Positions 35,258-43,792 of a stretch of 64,000 bases of DNA are shown in pieces. The notes beneath the pieces are model-generated. The model was not told the DNA's origin. It saw nothing but the letters and a program-made list of their open reading frames with translations, and did not search any database. The stretch comes from Flavobacterium chilense (GTDB lineage Bacteria > Bacteroidota > Bacteroidia > Flavobacteriales > Flavobacteriaceae), in the NCBI RefSeq assembly GCF_001602525.1, contig NZ_LSYT01000008.1, positions 242,694-306,693 of the forward strand. The letters are read 5' to 3'. Within the stretch, counting starts at the first letter, position 1. Each line of letters begins with the position of its first letter. The position numbers and the translations under genes were made by a program.

Positions 35258-35539
35258 ATGAAAACAAATTTTGCGAAACAGGTTTTACCTGTTGCAGTAT
35301 TTGCTCTTGCGATAGCAGGCGCTTATACAACCCATGCCATGAATGTGCGTTCTAAAGCAGCAGCGCCAATTCGTGGGTACATTAAATTGAACGCTGAAGC
35401 AACCTCTTGTGAGGAGCATGATATGTGTTCAACAACCAATAATGGAACCATCTGTAGAGTTGGTTTACTGCCAACTGGTGCGCAATTATTTGGTAAAAAT
35501 TCGGCTAACGAATGTAAGGTTCCGGTTTATAAACCTTGA
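35258..35539 (+). CDS. Small secreted Cys peptide, DUF6520 type
   Basis: A 93-residue protein with a signal peptide (MKTNFAKQVLPVAVFALAIA, cleavage near residue 27). A short mature region follows with four cysteines in TSCEEHDMCSTTNNGTICR and ANECKVPVYKP. This matches DUF6520 in size and Cys pattern. No function is known. Its place behind a MauE-like redox membrane protein suggests oxidative folding on export. A strong terminator follows. It may be a signalling peptide, toxin or structural surface peptide; none of these can be chosen from sequence. Confidence 0.75.
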   Translation: MKTNFAKQVLPVAVFALAIAGAYTTHAMNVRSKAAAPIRGYIKLNAEATSCEEHDMCSTTNNGTICRVGLLPTGAQLFGKNSANECKVPVYKP

Positions 35540-35560
35540 TTCCATTGCTCGTAGAAATGG

Positions 35561-35597
35561 CAATGCAGTTCCTTATGGGAACTGCATTGTTTTTTTA
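35561..35597 (+). terminator. Terminator after the DUF6520-type gene
   Basis: CAATGCAGTTCC / GGGAACTGCATTG stem with a TTAT loop and a T7 run. It also faces the convergent S9 peptidase gene, which ends 21 bp further on. Confidence 0.9.
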
Positions 35598-35617
35598 TGA
35601 TTGGCTGTCATATTTTT

Positions 35618-38266
35618 TTAAAACCATTGTGGCTTTTTTTCTCCTTTTAAATAATAATCAAACCACTGTTCAATTTTTTGGGTTAAATCTTGCTGATGTT
35701 TTTCTTCTATTAGTACATGCTCTTCTCCGGGATAAATCAGCATCGTATTTATCTTTCCGAGCCGTCTGAGCGCCAAATAAAACTCAATACTCTGATAATA
35801 ATGCACATGGTAATCCTGCTTGCCAGCCCATGACAACAGAGGTGTGCTTACTTTGTCGGCATGATATATGGGAGAATTTTGCAGGTATCCTGTATAGTCT
35901 TCATACAGAGATTTGCCTATTCTTAATTGACCGAATTCATAGTGCCAAAAATTAGGCTTTTGCATATCCGATACATACAGATAACCACTTACATAATCGG
36001 TAATGGCTGCGCCCGCCACTGCGGCTTTAAACATGTTAGTTTGTGTGATTATGTAATCCGTTTCATATCCGCCATAAGAATGACCAGTAAGACCTACTCG
36101 AGTACTGTCAATGGATGATTCACTGGCAATGACTTTTCTGGTAGCGGAAACAACACAATCTACTGCCGAAGATCCCGGATTTCCAATTTCATAAACAATA
36201 TCGGGTAAAAACACGAAATATCCTCTTGAAGTAAAATTGGCAATATTAAATCCTGTTGAGTTGTTTTTGGATGGATTCACATAGTTATACAATTCTTTGG
36301 ATTGCTTTTCGTACACATGCACCACCATAGGATATTTTGTAGTAGCATGATAATTTGCCGGATAGAATAAAACGCCATTTAAAGCCGAGCCATTGGAGTT
36401 GGTATAGGCAATCAGCTTGGAGCTTCCCCAATTGTATTTAAAATGCTGCGGGTTACTTTGAAACAGTACTTTTTCTTTTGAATTTCGATTTTCTTTAAAT
36501 AGTAACTTCGGGGGTGAATTAAAGTTTTCCTCAACATAAACGTAAGCTTCGCTCTTTACAGAGGTTATAAACTGGCTGGTGTGCATTTTCTTGTCCAATA
36601 GGGGCTGTAAACCATTTTTCTTATCCCAAAGGCAATATCCTGTATGGTCCAGTGCTTCGGTTTTGATTACTAACCTGTCAGTGGGGCCAAACTGACCTTT
36701 ATAAGTACCATCATAATTCATTTTATTGGAGTCTTCCTTAGATTGAGAAACAATCCTATAGGTAGTTTTATTTTCGCATCCCCTAGTCAATCGTAAAGCA
36801 GTTGAATCGTCACTGGCAAGGCTCCAGATATCATACTTGTCATAAACAAAAAGTGTTTTATCTCCTACTATCCATCCCGGATTACCAAAAGGGCTTGCTT
36901 CTTCAGGATAGTCTGACTCATTATCTGAAAAAAATACTCCAAGTTCTTTGGTGAGATTCTTATGCAGTCCCGTCAGTATATCATAAACCCACCAATGGTT
37001 GCTTTTAAAATAAACCACATACTTTCCCCCAGGAGACACAGAAGTCCACTGGGAATTTCCGGACTGATTTTGAAGCACTAATTTCCGCTTTCCCGTTTCC
37101 AGTTCCGAAATATAAAAATCCAAATTGCCATCATAATTTGCCTGCGGTTCATATTGCTGTGGATTGTAAAGCAAAGCCTGTTTTTGGTCTCCGCTTAACA
37201 TCAGATGCGGGAGTTCATTGTTAGTAATACAGCTAAACCTATTTTGCCGGGGCCACCATACCGCTACTTTGGCTATTTTATCCCAGCCGTCAATCTGGAC
37301 TTTTGATGGATAAATAAATTTATCTGCCGTACTCCAAATTTGAACCTGAGTAATATCGGGTGGTATAATAGTCTTCTGTAATCCGAAAAATATTCTTTGT
37401 CCATCCTTAGCAATCTGTAGATTGGCAAAAGACGAGGAAATAATTTGCGTGTCTATTGGAAAATCTTCTTGTAAAGCAGGATTGAAAATGGATAATTCAT
37501 GTTCCGAAATTTTGTAATAACCGACGCAGGTACGAGCTGTTTTATTGTCCAGAGGCTGCTCTAAAAAAGCAATGGAATTTCCATTTTCCTGCCAAACGAT
37601 ATCGGAATATTCAACCGCATTGATACTACTGGCTATTACACTTGTTGTCTTATCGCGTAGATTCATGATGGCAATTGTTGTTGCATTCCCGGACATTGTA
37701 GTATATACTATTGCACTGGTCTTTTGATTGTACCAGTAGTTACCAATATCATTTAAAATGATAGATTTATCAGACCCTAAAACTTTTATTAGTAACCGCT
37801 TTTTCCCGGCATCACTTTTTTTCAAGATGATTATTTCATAAGGCTCCGTACTTAAATCATACTTGATTACCCCTTGTAGAGTTTCTTGTTTGGAAGTATG
37901 CAAGTTGACAATTTTTAGTTCTTGCTTTGAACTCATCATACAAAACCAATTATCACCGATAAATTCTCCTTTGCTTGCTCCGGGAAAACTAAAGGTTTTT
38001 GTTTCTTTAGTGTTTTTAACAAATAAGGTGTCGCTGCCACTTTTATACGAAACAGAAAAACTCACCCATTTTGCGTTTTCGGATAGTTTCTCGGCTTTGA
38101 GATAACTCCATAACTGGTAATCGGCAGCCGTAAGCTGTTTTTTATTATTGTTTTGAGCAAAACCAAAAAATGAGATTAGTAAAGCGATGAGCACTATATA
38201 AAAAACTGGCACTCTCTTTATGAGAGTACCAGTTTTCCTGTTATATTTTATATTATTAGGTCTCAT
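35618..38266 (-). CDS. S9 prolyl-oligopeptidase family serine peptidase
   Basis: An 882-residue protein with a signal-anchor-like N-terminus (VFYIVLIALLISFFGFAQ), a ~550-residue beta-propeller-like region and an alpha/beta-hydrolase C-terminal domain. GLTGHSYGGYE gives nucleophile S730, WAGKQDY the Asp (818) and YPGEEHVLIEE the His (850), a complete triad. S9 enzymes cleave short peptides, often after Pro, in the periplasm. It is the last gene of a SusC-SusD-S9 operon (1 bp after SusD), so it probably degrades or trims a peptide imported by that transporter. Confidence 0.88.
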   Translation of the reverse strand: MRPNNIKYNRKTGTLIKRVPVFYIVLIALLISFFGFAQNNNKKQLTAADYQLWSYLKAEKLSENAKWVSFSVSYKSGSDTLFVKNTKETKTFSFPGASKGEFIGDNWFCMMSSKQELKIVNLHTSKQETLQGVIKYDLSTEPYEIIILKKSDAGKKRLLIKVLGSDKSIILNDIGNYWYNQKTSAIVYTTMSGNATTIAIMNLRDKTTSVIASSINAVEYSDIVWQENGNSIAFLEQPLDNKTARTCVGYYKISEHELSIFNPALQEDFPIDTQIISSSFANLQIAKDGQRIFFGLQKTIIPPDITQVQIWSTADKFIYPSKVQIDGWDKIAKVAVWWPRQNRFSCITNNELPHLMLSGDQKQALLYNPQQYEPQANYDGNLDFYISELETGKRKLVLQNQSGNSQWTSVSPGGKYVVYFKSNHWWVYDILTGLHKNLTKELGVFFSDNESDYPEEASPFGNPGWIVGDKTLFVYDKYDIWSLASDDSTALRLTRGCENKTTYRIVSQSKEDSNKMNYDGTYKGQFGPTDRLVIKTEALDHTGYCLWDKKNGLQPLLDKKMHTSQFITSVKSEAYVYVEENFNSPPKLLFKENRNSKEKVLFQSNPQHFKYNWGSSKLIAYTNSNGSALNGVLFYPANYHATTKYPMVVHVYEKQSKELYNYVNPSKNNSTGFNIANFTSRGYFVFLPDIVYEIGNPGSSAVDCVVSATRKVIASESSIDSTRVGLTGHSYGGYETDYIITQTNMFKAAVAGAAITDYVSGYLYVSDMQKPNFWHYEFGQLRIGKSLYEDYTGYLQNSPIYHADKVSTPLLSWAGKQDYHVHYYQSIEFYLALRRLGKINTMLIYPGEEHVLIEEKHQQDLTQKIEQWFDYYLKGEKKPQWF

Positions 38267-38267
38267 T

Positions 38268-39698
38268 TTAGTAGCCCGGATTTTGAGGATTAAGATTCGG
38301 ATTCAATGTAAGTTCTGATTCAGGCAGTGGTAACAATCTGTCTGTAGTATTCCATCCTACTTTTACAGATGATAATGCATCATCCAAATGATTCGTTCTT
38401 TTCAGGTCGAAAAAGCGGTGTCCCAATTCTGTGAAAAATTCCACTCTTCTCTCATGTAATATGGCGCTCAGTATATCTTGCTGGCTCACGGCAGTCGTTC
38501 CCGAAAGTCCGGCTGTGTTTCTGATTTTATCCAAATCTTCTTTAGCCCCTATAAGGTCACCTTGCTGTGCGCGGGCTTCGCTGCGGATCAGGTATTGCTC
38601 TGCCAAACGAAACACTATGGAATACTCTAATGAACTCGGAGTATTTGATTTCTGTTTGTACTTATTGGAATGATACCAAGTGTCTGTTCCGTTTGTAATG
38701 GCATGAGTCCAATGATCCTTTCGCTGGTCACCCGATTCAAATTCGCTTATAAGTTCAGCACTTAAAGCAACAAGTGACGGCGGTGGTGCGGTAAAGATGA
38801 ATGTTTCGCCTTCGCGAGTATTCTGCCCACCCGCTCTAGGCATAAACTGCCAAATCGTTGTGGTACTTTCTTTGAGAAATATAGCGTCCAGATTGGTCTC
38901 CCAAGTGTACATCCCCGTGTTGTTTAGGGTATAAGAAGCCGCATTTGTTGCTTCTGCCCACATACCTTTGTAAAGATAAACCCTCGCCAATAAGGCCATC
39001 GCTACGGATTTATTCGGACGCACGCGGTCACTGGAAATATAATCTTCCGGTAATAATGAAACGGCCAGTTCCAGATCACTTATAATATGGGAATACAGCT
39101 CAGCAGAAGGCATTCTGTGCGCCACTTTATTCTGCTGATAGTCTGTTGTGATAATATAAGGAACATCCCCATATAGATTGACAAGGTAAAAATGCAGTAG
39201 TGATCGTACAAACAAAGCCTCTCCAGTAAGCTGGTTTTTATCCGAAACAGCTAGCGCCGTAGAAGCATGCACTCCTTCAATAATGGCATTGGCTGCATAA
39301 ATCTGGTTATAGCTGCTGCTCCACCAGTTAAAGACCTCCGAATTGGAAGCAAGGAGTGTATTGTTGTAAAAGTTTCGGGTTGTGCCGGAAATATCGCCGT
39401 AATACACAAGCTCATCTGCATAGTTTCCCATTTGATTGGAGATTCCTGTAACACTCCCACTTAAAATACCCTCGTCGCGCATTTTAGCATAAATGCTTAC
39501 CATCGCTGCATTGGCAGTAGCTCTGTCCTGAAAAACGGTGCTTGCTGTTAGTTGTGAGGACGGAAGGTCAACCTCAACAAAATTATCACAGCCACCCAGA
39601 AGTATCATACAGGACACAAGTAATCCTGTTAGAAGCCTGTGGTTTACTATTTTGATTTTATAGTTTTGGATAAAACGTAAAAATGATTTCTTTTTCAT
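38268..39698 (-). CDS. SusD/RagB-family outer-membrane lipoprotein
   Basis: A 476-residue protein with a lipoprotein signal ending CMILLGGC (lipobox LGGC near residue 37). The typical SusD opening follows (FVEVDLPSSQLTASTVFQD), with tetratricopeptide-like helices (ANAAMVSIYAKMRDEG) and a C-terminal RagB/SusD end (ERRVEFFTELGHRFFDLKRT, LLPLPESELTLNPNL). It is the substrate-capturing lid of the SusC channel. The gene lies 18 bp after susC-like and 1 bp before the S9 gene. No sugar-active enzyme is near, so peptide uptake is likely. Confidence 0.92.
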   Translation of the reverse strand: MKKKSFLRFIQNYKIKIVNHRLLTGLLVSCMILLGGCDNFVEVDLPSSQLTASTVFQDRATANAAMVSIYAKMRDEGILSGSVTGISNQMGNYADELVYYGDISGTTRNFYNNTLLASNSEVFNWWSSSYNQIYAANAIIEGVHASTALAVSDKNQLTGEALFVRSLLHFYLVNLYGDVPYIITTDYQQNKVAHRMPSAELYSHIISDLELAVSLLPEDYISSDRVRPNKSVAMALLARVYLYKGMWAEATNAASYTLNNTGMYTWETNLDAIFLKESTTTIWQFMPRAGGQNTREGETFIFTAPPPSLVALSAELISEFESGDQRKDHWTHAITNGTDTWYHSNKYKQKSNTPSSLEYSIVFRLAEQYLIRSEARAQQGDLIGAKEDLDKIRNTAGLSGTTAVSQQDILSAILHERRVEFFTELGHRFFDLKRTNHLDDALSSVKVGWNTTDRLLPLPESELTLNPNLNPQNPGY

Positions 39699-39716
39699 AA
39701 TGTTTAAATTAAGAAG

Positions 39717-42700
39717 TTAAAAAGTAAGCTGAAGCCCGGTTGTAAATACCTTTAAAGGTGGAAGGCTTGTTGTGAATCTGGATTCGGGATCAGCACCCTT
39801 ATAGGAAGTGATCGTGAAAAGATTCTGTCCCTGAAATACCAGTCGGCATTTTACTCCTTTAAGCCACTGCTCAGGGATAGTATAAGACAATGATAAATTT
39901 TTAAGCCGTATGTAAGAGGCATCCGTTATCATGGCATCACTGGCATAAAACTTGTAAAATGCATTCATAGCTTCACTATTTACCCCTGTGGTGTACTGTT
40001 GATAGGTGGCCGTATCTCCGGGGTTTTGCCAGTGGTTCATGACCTGCACAGGCTGATTGGCCATAGCGCCGGGTAGTCCAGTACTATATGATCCGTTATA
40101 GTTCAGCTGATTGACAAACTGAAAAAGAAAATCCAATTGCCAGTTTTTGTAGGTAATGGTATTTTGAAACCCACCGAAATATTTTGGATTCAAATCACGG
40201 ATAGCCTGCTTATCCTGTGGTGATGTAATTAAACCGTCTTTATTGAAATCCTCAAATTGGTAAATTCCTGTTGTGGGATCTATTCCCGTATAGTGGTATA
40301 ATTTCTTAATGTTTAAAGGCTGACCAATTACATACTGATTCTCATAAGTTGATCCTTTCAGATCAGGAAAAGACAACAGTTTATTGCGGGCGATTGTCAA
40401 ATTAAAACTGCTTGTCCAGTTAAAGGATTCTTTTTGAAAGTTTACTGTTCTAAGGGTAAGCTCAATCCCTCTGTTTTGTACTGTGGCATCTAAATTTGCC
40501 TGTATGGAATTAAATCCGGTTGTCGCAGGAAGAGGAATACCAACCAATTGGTTGGAAGAACGGTTGCTGTACCAGCCCGCCGTTAGAAATATACGGTCTT
40601 TTAAAAAACCTATTTCCAATGCCAGTTCGAATTTTTTATTGGTTTCCCAACCGAAATTAGGATTAAACAAACGTGTCGGTTCCAGACCATTTATACCTCC
40701 ATAATTGTTTCCCGAAGAACCATAGGTATCTAAAAACTGGTAGTCACCAATCTGGTCATTTCCGGTGGTACCATAACTGGCTCTTAATTTTCCAAAACTT
40801 AAGAAACCAAGATTCTCTTTTACGAATCTTTCATTTGAAAACAGCCATGCACTTCCAATCGCTCCAAAAGTCGCAAACTGCCTTCCGGGGCCGAACCTAC
40901 TTGAACCGTCCCTGCGTCCGGTAAGATTTACGATGTACCGTTCATTCCAGGAAAAATTAACCCTCCCGAAAAAAGCCTGATATTTATAGACCGATTCACT
41001 ATCCACCAAATCAAACACATGAAAGGCTGAAGAAAGATTATAAATCAAGCTGTTGCTGCTAAATCCGTTGGCTTCCTGTACCAATTGGTTTGCTGTCTGC
41101 TGTTGAAATGTACTTCCAATAAGGATTTCGGTTTTTCCTTTGCCAAATTTTTTAGACCATGAAATTTGGGGTTCGATAATCCATGATTTTCTGGTCGTGT
41201 TATTGACATAGATAGAGGAGTATTCACTGCCTAATCCATAAGCAGGATCATACATGGTGGATGGCTGAGTCCGACTGTCATCAAAACGCGTATCGGTAAA
41301 ACCAAAACTCGCTTTAGCAATTAAATTGGGCAGGATGTTATAAGATAAGAGGCTATTGGCAAAAAGGTCATTGGATCTTGAAGTGTATTTCCCTTCCAGA
41401 TTGCTCATGGGATTATTCCAAGTGCTGTTTTCCCAATTTAAATTTCCCTCTTCATCATATAATGCGGGTGCGTTGGGTGGTAGAAGAATAACTTGTTGGG
41501 TTATATCAATCCCTGGCTGGTTATTTTCCTGAGCAGTGTAGCCCATAGAAAAATTGATATGGAATTTTTTATTTTCGGATTCATGGTTCAGATTTGCATG
41601 CAGGTTTCCTTTGCGGTAATTGTAGTTGCCAGGGAAAACTGTGGTTTCCTTATGAAAATTACCGTTGATAAGAAATTGCGTTTGGGAAGAGCCTCCAGAT
41701 ATGGAAGCTTGCACATCATTAATTTCTGAAGTTCCTCCAATGAGCACTTTTTGCCAATCTGTATAGCGGTTCTGATCCCATGTTCCATTGACATCATAAT
41801 CGGTTGGACCGTAAGGAATACCATCATTGATAAAAGCTTCCCTGCGCATTTGCAGGTACTGCTGTGTATTCATAAGTTCCATAAGGCGAGTCACAGAGCC
41901 AAATCCACCCGATACATTTGCAGAAAATTTTGTTTCGCCTTCCTTGCCTTTTTTAGTGGTTATAAGTACCACTCCGTTTGCTCCCCTTGAACCGTAAATG
42001 GCGGTTGCATCGGCATCTTTTAGAACTTCAATACTTTCTATATCTGCTGGATTGATACTGCTTAAAGGACTTGTCGGTCCGGGGAGCACAATCCCTGTCA
42101 GATCAGAACCTACGGCATCCGAGGAGTAAGGAATACCATCAATAATATATAACGGCCTGTTCCCATCAGAGCGTAAACTATTCTGTCCCCTGATTTGTAT
42201 ATCGAAACCGCCTCCGGCAACACCTGTATTTTGAGTAATATTAACACCCGCCATTCGTCCCTGCATAGCTGCAAGCACATTGGTGACAGGCTGTTTTTCG
42301 ATATCTTTTGAACTGATTTTTGAAATGCTTCCGGTGCGTTCACTGTTCTTTACAGAATAGTAACCGGCATTGATCTTAACTTCCAGCAGAGAGGTCGCAT
42401 CTTCCCGCATTTGCACATTAATTATTTTGCGATCCCCAACAAGAATTGTTACAGTCTTAAAACCAAGGTAAGTAAAAATCAGGGTGTCGCTATGAGATAC
42501 ATTTATGGCAAATTTGCCATCGAAATCCGAAAAGACCGTTTTTTGTTGGCCTTTGACTGTAATACTGACTCCGGGAAGGGGATTTGTACCATCAGTCACT
42601 GTACCCGTGACTTGAGATTGTTGTTGTGAAACGGAAAACCGTAAGGGATTCCGTGCTAAGGCTGGCGTACAAAAGAGGTAAAACCCGAAAATAAACGGAT

Positions 42701-42743
42701 ACCAAAGTGCGGCCAACCCTTTATTTAATGAAAAAGTTTTCAT
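39717..42743 (-). CDS. SusC/RagA-family TonB-linked outer-membrane transporter
   Basis: A 1008-residue TonB-dependent transporter. After the signal peptide comes a carboxypeptidase-D regulatory-like domain (VTGTVTDGTNPLPGVSITVK), then the plug with KQPVTNVLAAMQGRMAGVNI, IRGQNSLRSDGNRPLYIIDG and the motif DADATAIYGSRGANGVVLIT, followed by the beta-barrel that ends in a terminal aromatic (FTTGLQLTF). It is the first gene of the operon with SusD and the S9 peptidase. The partner protease points to an oligopeptide substrate. No sigma/anti-sigma pair is adjacent, so regulation is not through the usual ECF system here. Confidence 0.93.
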   Translation of the reverse strand: MKTFSLNKGLAALWYPFIFGFYLFCTPALARNPLRFSVSQQQSQVTGTVTDGTNPLPGVSITVKGQQKTVFSDFDGKFAINVSHSDTLIFTYLGFKTVTILVGDRKIINVQMREDATSLLEVKINAGYYSVKNSERTGSISKISSKDIEKQPVTNVLAAMQGRMAGVNITQNTGVAGGGFDIQIRGQNSLRSDGNRPLYIIDGIPYSSDAVGSDLTGIVLPGPTSPLSSINPADIESIEVLKDADATAIYGSRGANGVVLITTKKGKEGETKFSANVSGGFGSVTRLMELMNTQQYLQMRREAFINDGIPYGPTDYDVNGTWDQNRYTDWQKVLIGGTSEINDVQASISGGSSQTQFLINGNFHKETTVFPGNYNYRKGNLHANLNHESENKKFHINFSMGYTAQENNQPGIDITQQVILLPPNAPALYDEEGNLNWENSTWNNPMSNLEGKYTSRSNDLFANSLLSYNILPNLIAKASFGFTDTRFDDSRTQPSTMYDPAYGLGSEYSSIYVNNTTRKSWIIEPQISWSKKFGKGKTEILIGSTFQQQTANQLVQEANGFSSNSLIYNLSSAFHVFDLVDSESVYKYQAFFGRVNFSWNERYIVNLTGRRDGSSRFGPGRQFATFGAIGSAWLFSNERFVKENLGFLSFGKLRASYGTTGNDQIGDYQFLDTYGSSGNNYGGINGLEPTRLFNPNFGWETNKKFELALEIGFLKDRIFLTAGWYSNRSSNQLVGIPLPATTGFNSIQANLDATVQNRGIELTLRTVNFQKESFNWTSSFNLTIARNKLLSFPDLKGSTYENQYVIGQPLNIKKLYHYTGIDPTTGIYQFEDFNKDGLITSPQDKQAIRDLNPKYFGGFQNTITYKNWQLDFLFQFVNQLNYNGSYSTGLPGAMANQPVQVMNHWQNPGDTATYQQYTTGVNSEAMNAFYKFYASDAMITDASYIRLKNLSLSYTIPEQWLKGVKCRLVFQGQNLFTITSYKGADPESRFTTSLPPLKVFTTGLQLTF

Positions 42744-42786
42744 AATATTGGGTTAGTTTTAATGAGACGTTAGTTTTATTAGCTTT

Positions 42787-42830
42787 GGTCCTCTATACTA
42801 GTTTGTCGACGGGTTAGAGGGCCTTTTTTT
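42787..42830 (+). terminator. Hairpin with T7 run upstream of the SusC gene
   Basis: GGTCCTCTA / TAGAGGGCC stem (one mismatch) with a 19-nt loop, then TTTTTTT on the plus strand. No plus-strand gene ends here, so its role (insulator or remnant) is unclear. Confidence 0.5.
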
Positions 42831-43008
42831 ATGTGATATCCATTGGGAAGCATGTAGACATCACTACAAAATTTGCCAGTTTTATAGCCTGCAACTGTAA
42901 AATGACTAACTCAAAATGAAAAATAGGACAGTACAGGCATTAAATAGTGGCTTTAATCTTTTTTACTTCATAAGCATGTAGGTTTATTGGTTAGATTATA
43001 ACTAATTA

Positions 43009-43030
43009 CGAGACTATTAAATAGTGAAGT
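43009..43030 (+). repeat. 22-bp direct repeat, left copy
   Basis: A 22-bp sequence (CGAGACTATTAAATAG plus TGAAGT) that recurs at 47720-47741 with 20 of 22 positions identical. The two copies bracket the regulator/CHAT/GIY-YIG block. Shorter relatives (TATTAAATAGTG) are at 31401 and near 42940. Confidence 0.5.
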
Positions 43031-43094
43031 GCGCTAAGAATAAAAGCTGAAGGAATTTAAAAGCCAAAAAAAGAGGCGCGGAACTCAGCTTATT

Positions 43095-43207
43095 GCATCA
43101 GAGGTACTGGTATACCATGCGCGCGAATAAGTGAGCCCACACCCTTTAAGGCGTGAGCATCTACACTTATCATCCCGCGCGTTTAAAAATTACCAGTTTT
43201 CTGATGC
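43095..43207. ncRNA. Candidate structured RNA: long nested hairpin
   Basis: Five collinear pairing blocks nest in 113 nt: GCATCAGA (43095) with TCTGATGC (43200), ACTGGTA (43106) with TACCAGT (43191), CGCGCG (43120) with CGCGCG (43176), ATAAGTG (43127) with CACTTAT (43164), and CACACC with GGCGTG in the apical part. It is clearly GC-richer than the surroundings and lies in a 624-bp gap without a gene (42744-43367). A 6S-type RNA, a REP-like element or an element end are all possible; strand is not decided. Confidence 0.5.
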
Positions 43208-43367
43208 GGGTTCAAAGCGAATGCTTCAAATATTTTTTATGAAGAGTCGCAAAAATACATTACAAATTGTAATGATAAAACAAATATAGTAAAAATATGT
43301 TTCGTGGGCGAAATCACCCACACTATTTTTTTTAAATCATCAGAAATTGCTTTATTAAATATTTACT

Positions 43368-43616
43368 ATGAGTAACAGTCTAATAAAAGTAGAATTTCAA
43401 AAATCATTTGGAAACCAAGTAGAAAAGTTTCGAGTAAAGCAAAATTTGAGCTATAGACAATTGGCCCAACGTTGTGATCTTGATCATAGCACAATAAGTA
43501 AAATTGAGAAAGGCGAAGTCAATATACAATTGTCATCAATTATTCAATTATCTAAAGGTTTAAAAGTGTCACCAAAGGATTTATTTAACTTTGATTTTGA
43601 TTTAGATAAAGAATAG
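43368..43616 (+). CDS. XRE-family HTH regulator (short)
   Basis: An 82-residue protein consisting almost only of a Cro/CI-type helix-turn-helix (FRVKQNLSYRQLAQRCDLDH then STISKIEKGE, residues ~18-70). It has its own terminator and lies 176 bp upstream of the CHAT gene on the same strand, within the region bracketed by the 22-bp repeat. It may regulate the CHAT locus, for example through the inverted repeat at 43679. Confidence 0.85.
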   Translation: MSNSLIKVEFQKSFGNQVEKFRVKQNLSYRQLAQRCDLDHSTISKIEKGEVNIQLSSIIQLSKGLKVSPKDLFNFDFDLDKE

Positions 43617-43644
43617 TTATACTAGATAATTTAAAGTACCACAA

Positions 43645-43675
43645 AAAATAAGATGCTAAAAGCATCTTATTTTAT
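43645..43675 (+). terminator. Terminator after the short XRE gene
   Basis: AAAATAAGATGCT / AGCATCTTATTTT stem with a 3-nt loop; symmetric, with T-rich sequence following. Confidence 0.85.
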
Positions 43676-43678
43676 TAT

Positions 43679-43692
43679 GCGGAAAACCGTAA
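43679..43692. promoter_or_regulatory. CGG-N4-CCG operator-like repeat before the CHAT gene
   Basis: GCGGAAAACCGTAA, 101 bp upstream of the CHAT start codon, is the second member of the motif seen at 26172 and 55111. Confidence 0.4.
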
Positions 43693-43792
43693 TACATAAT
43701 TGTAAGTATTTTGTATGTTTGATATAGTGCAATATAAAGGGTCTCCTTACTACAATGTGTACTGACAAACCAACTAATTGAAATCTTTATCA

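Noticed and set aside
35409..35769. Plus-strand frames downstream of the DUF6520-type gene
   Set aside because: They run through the terminator and into the convergent S9 peptidase gene in antisense.
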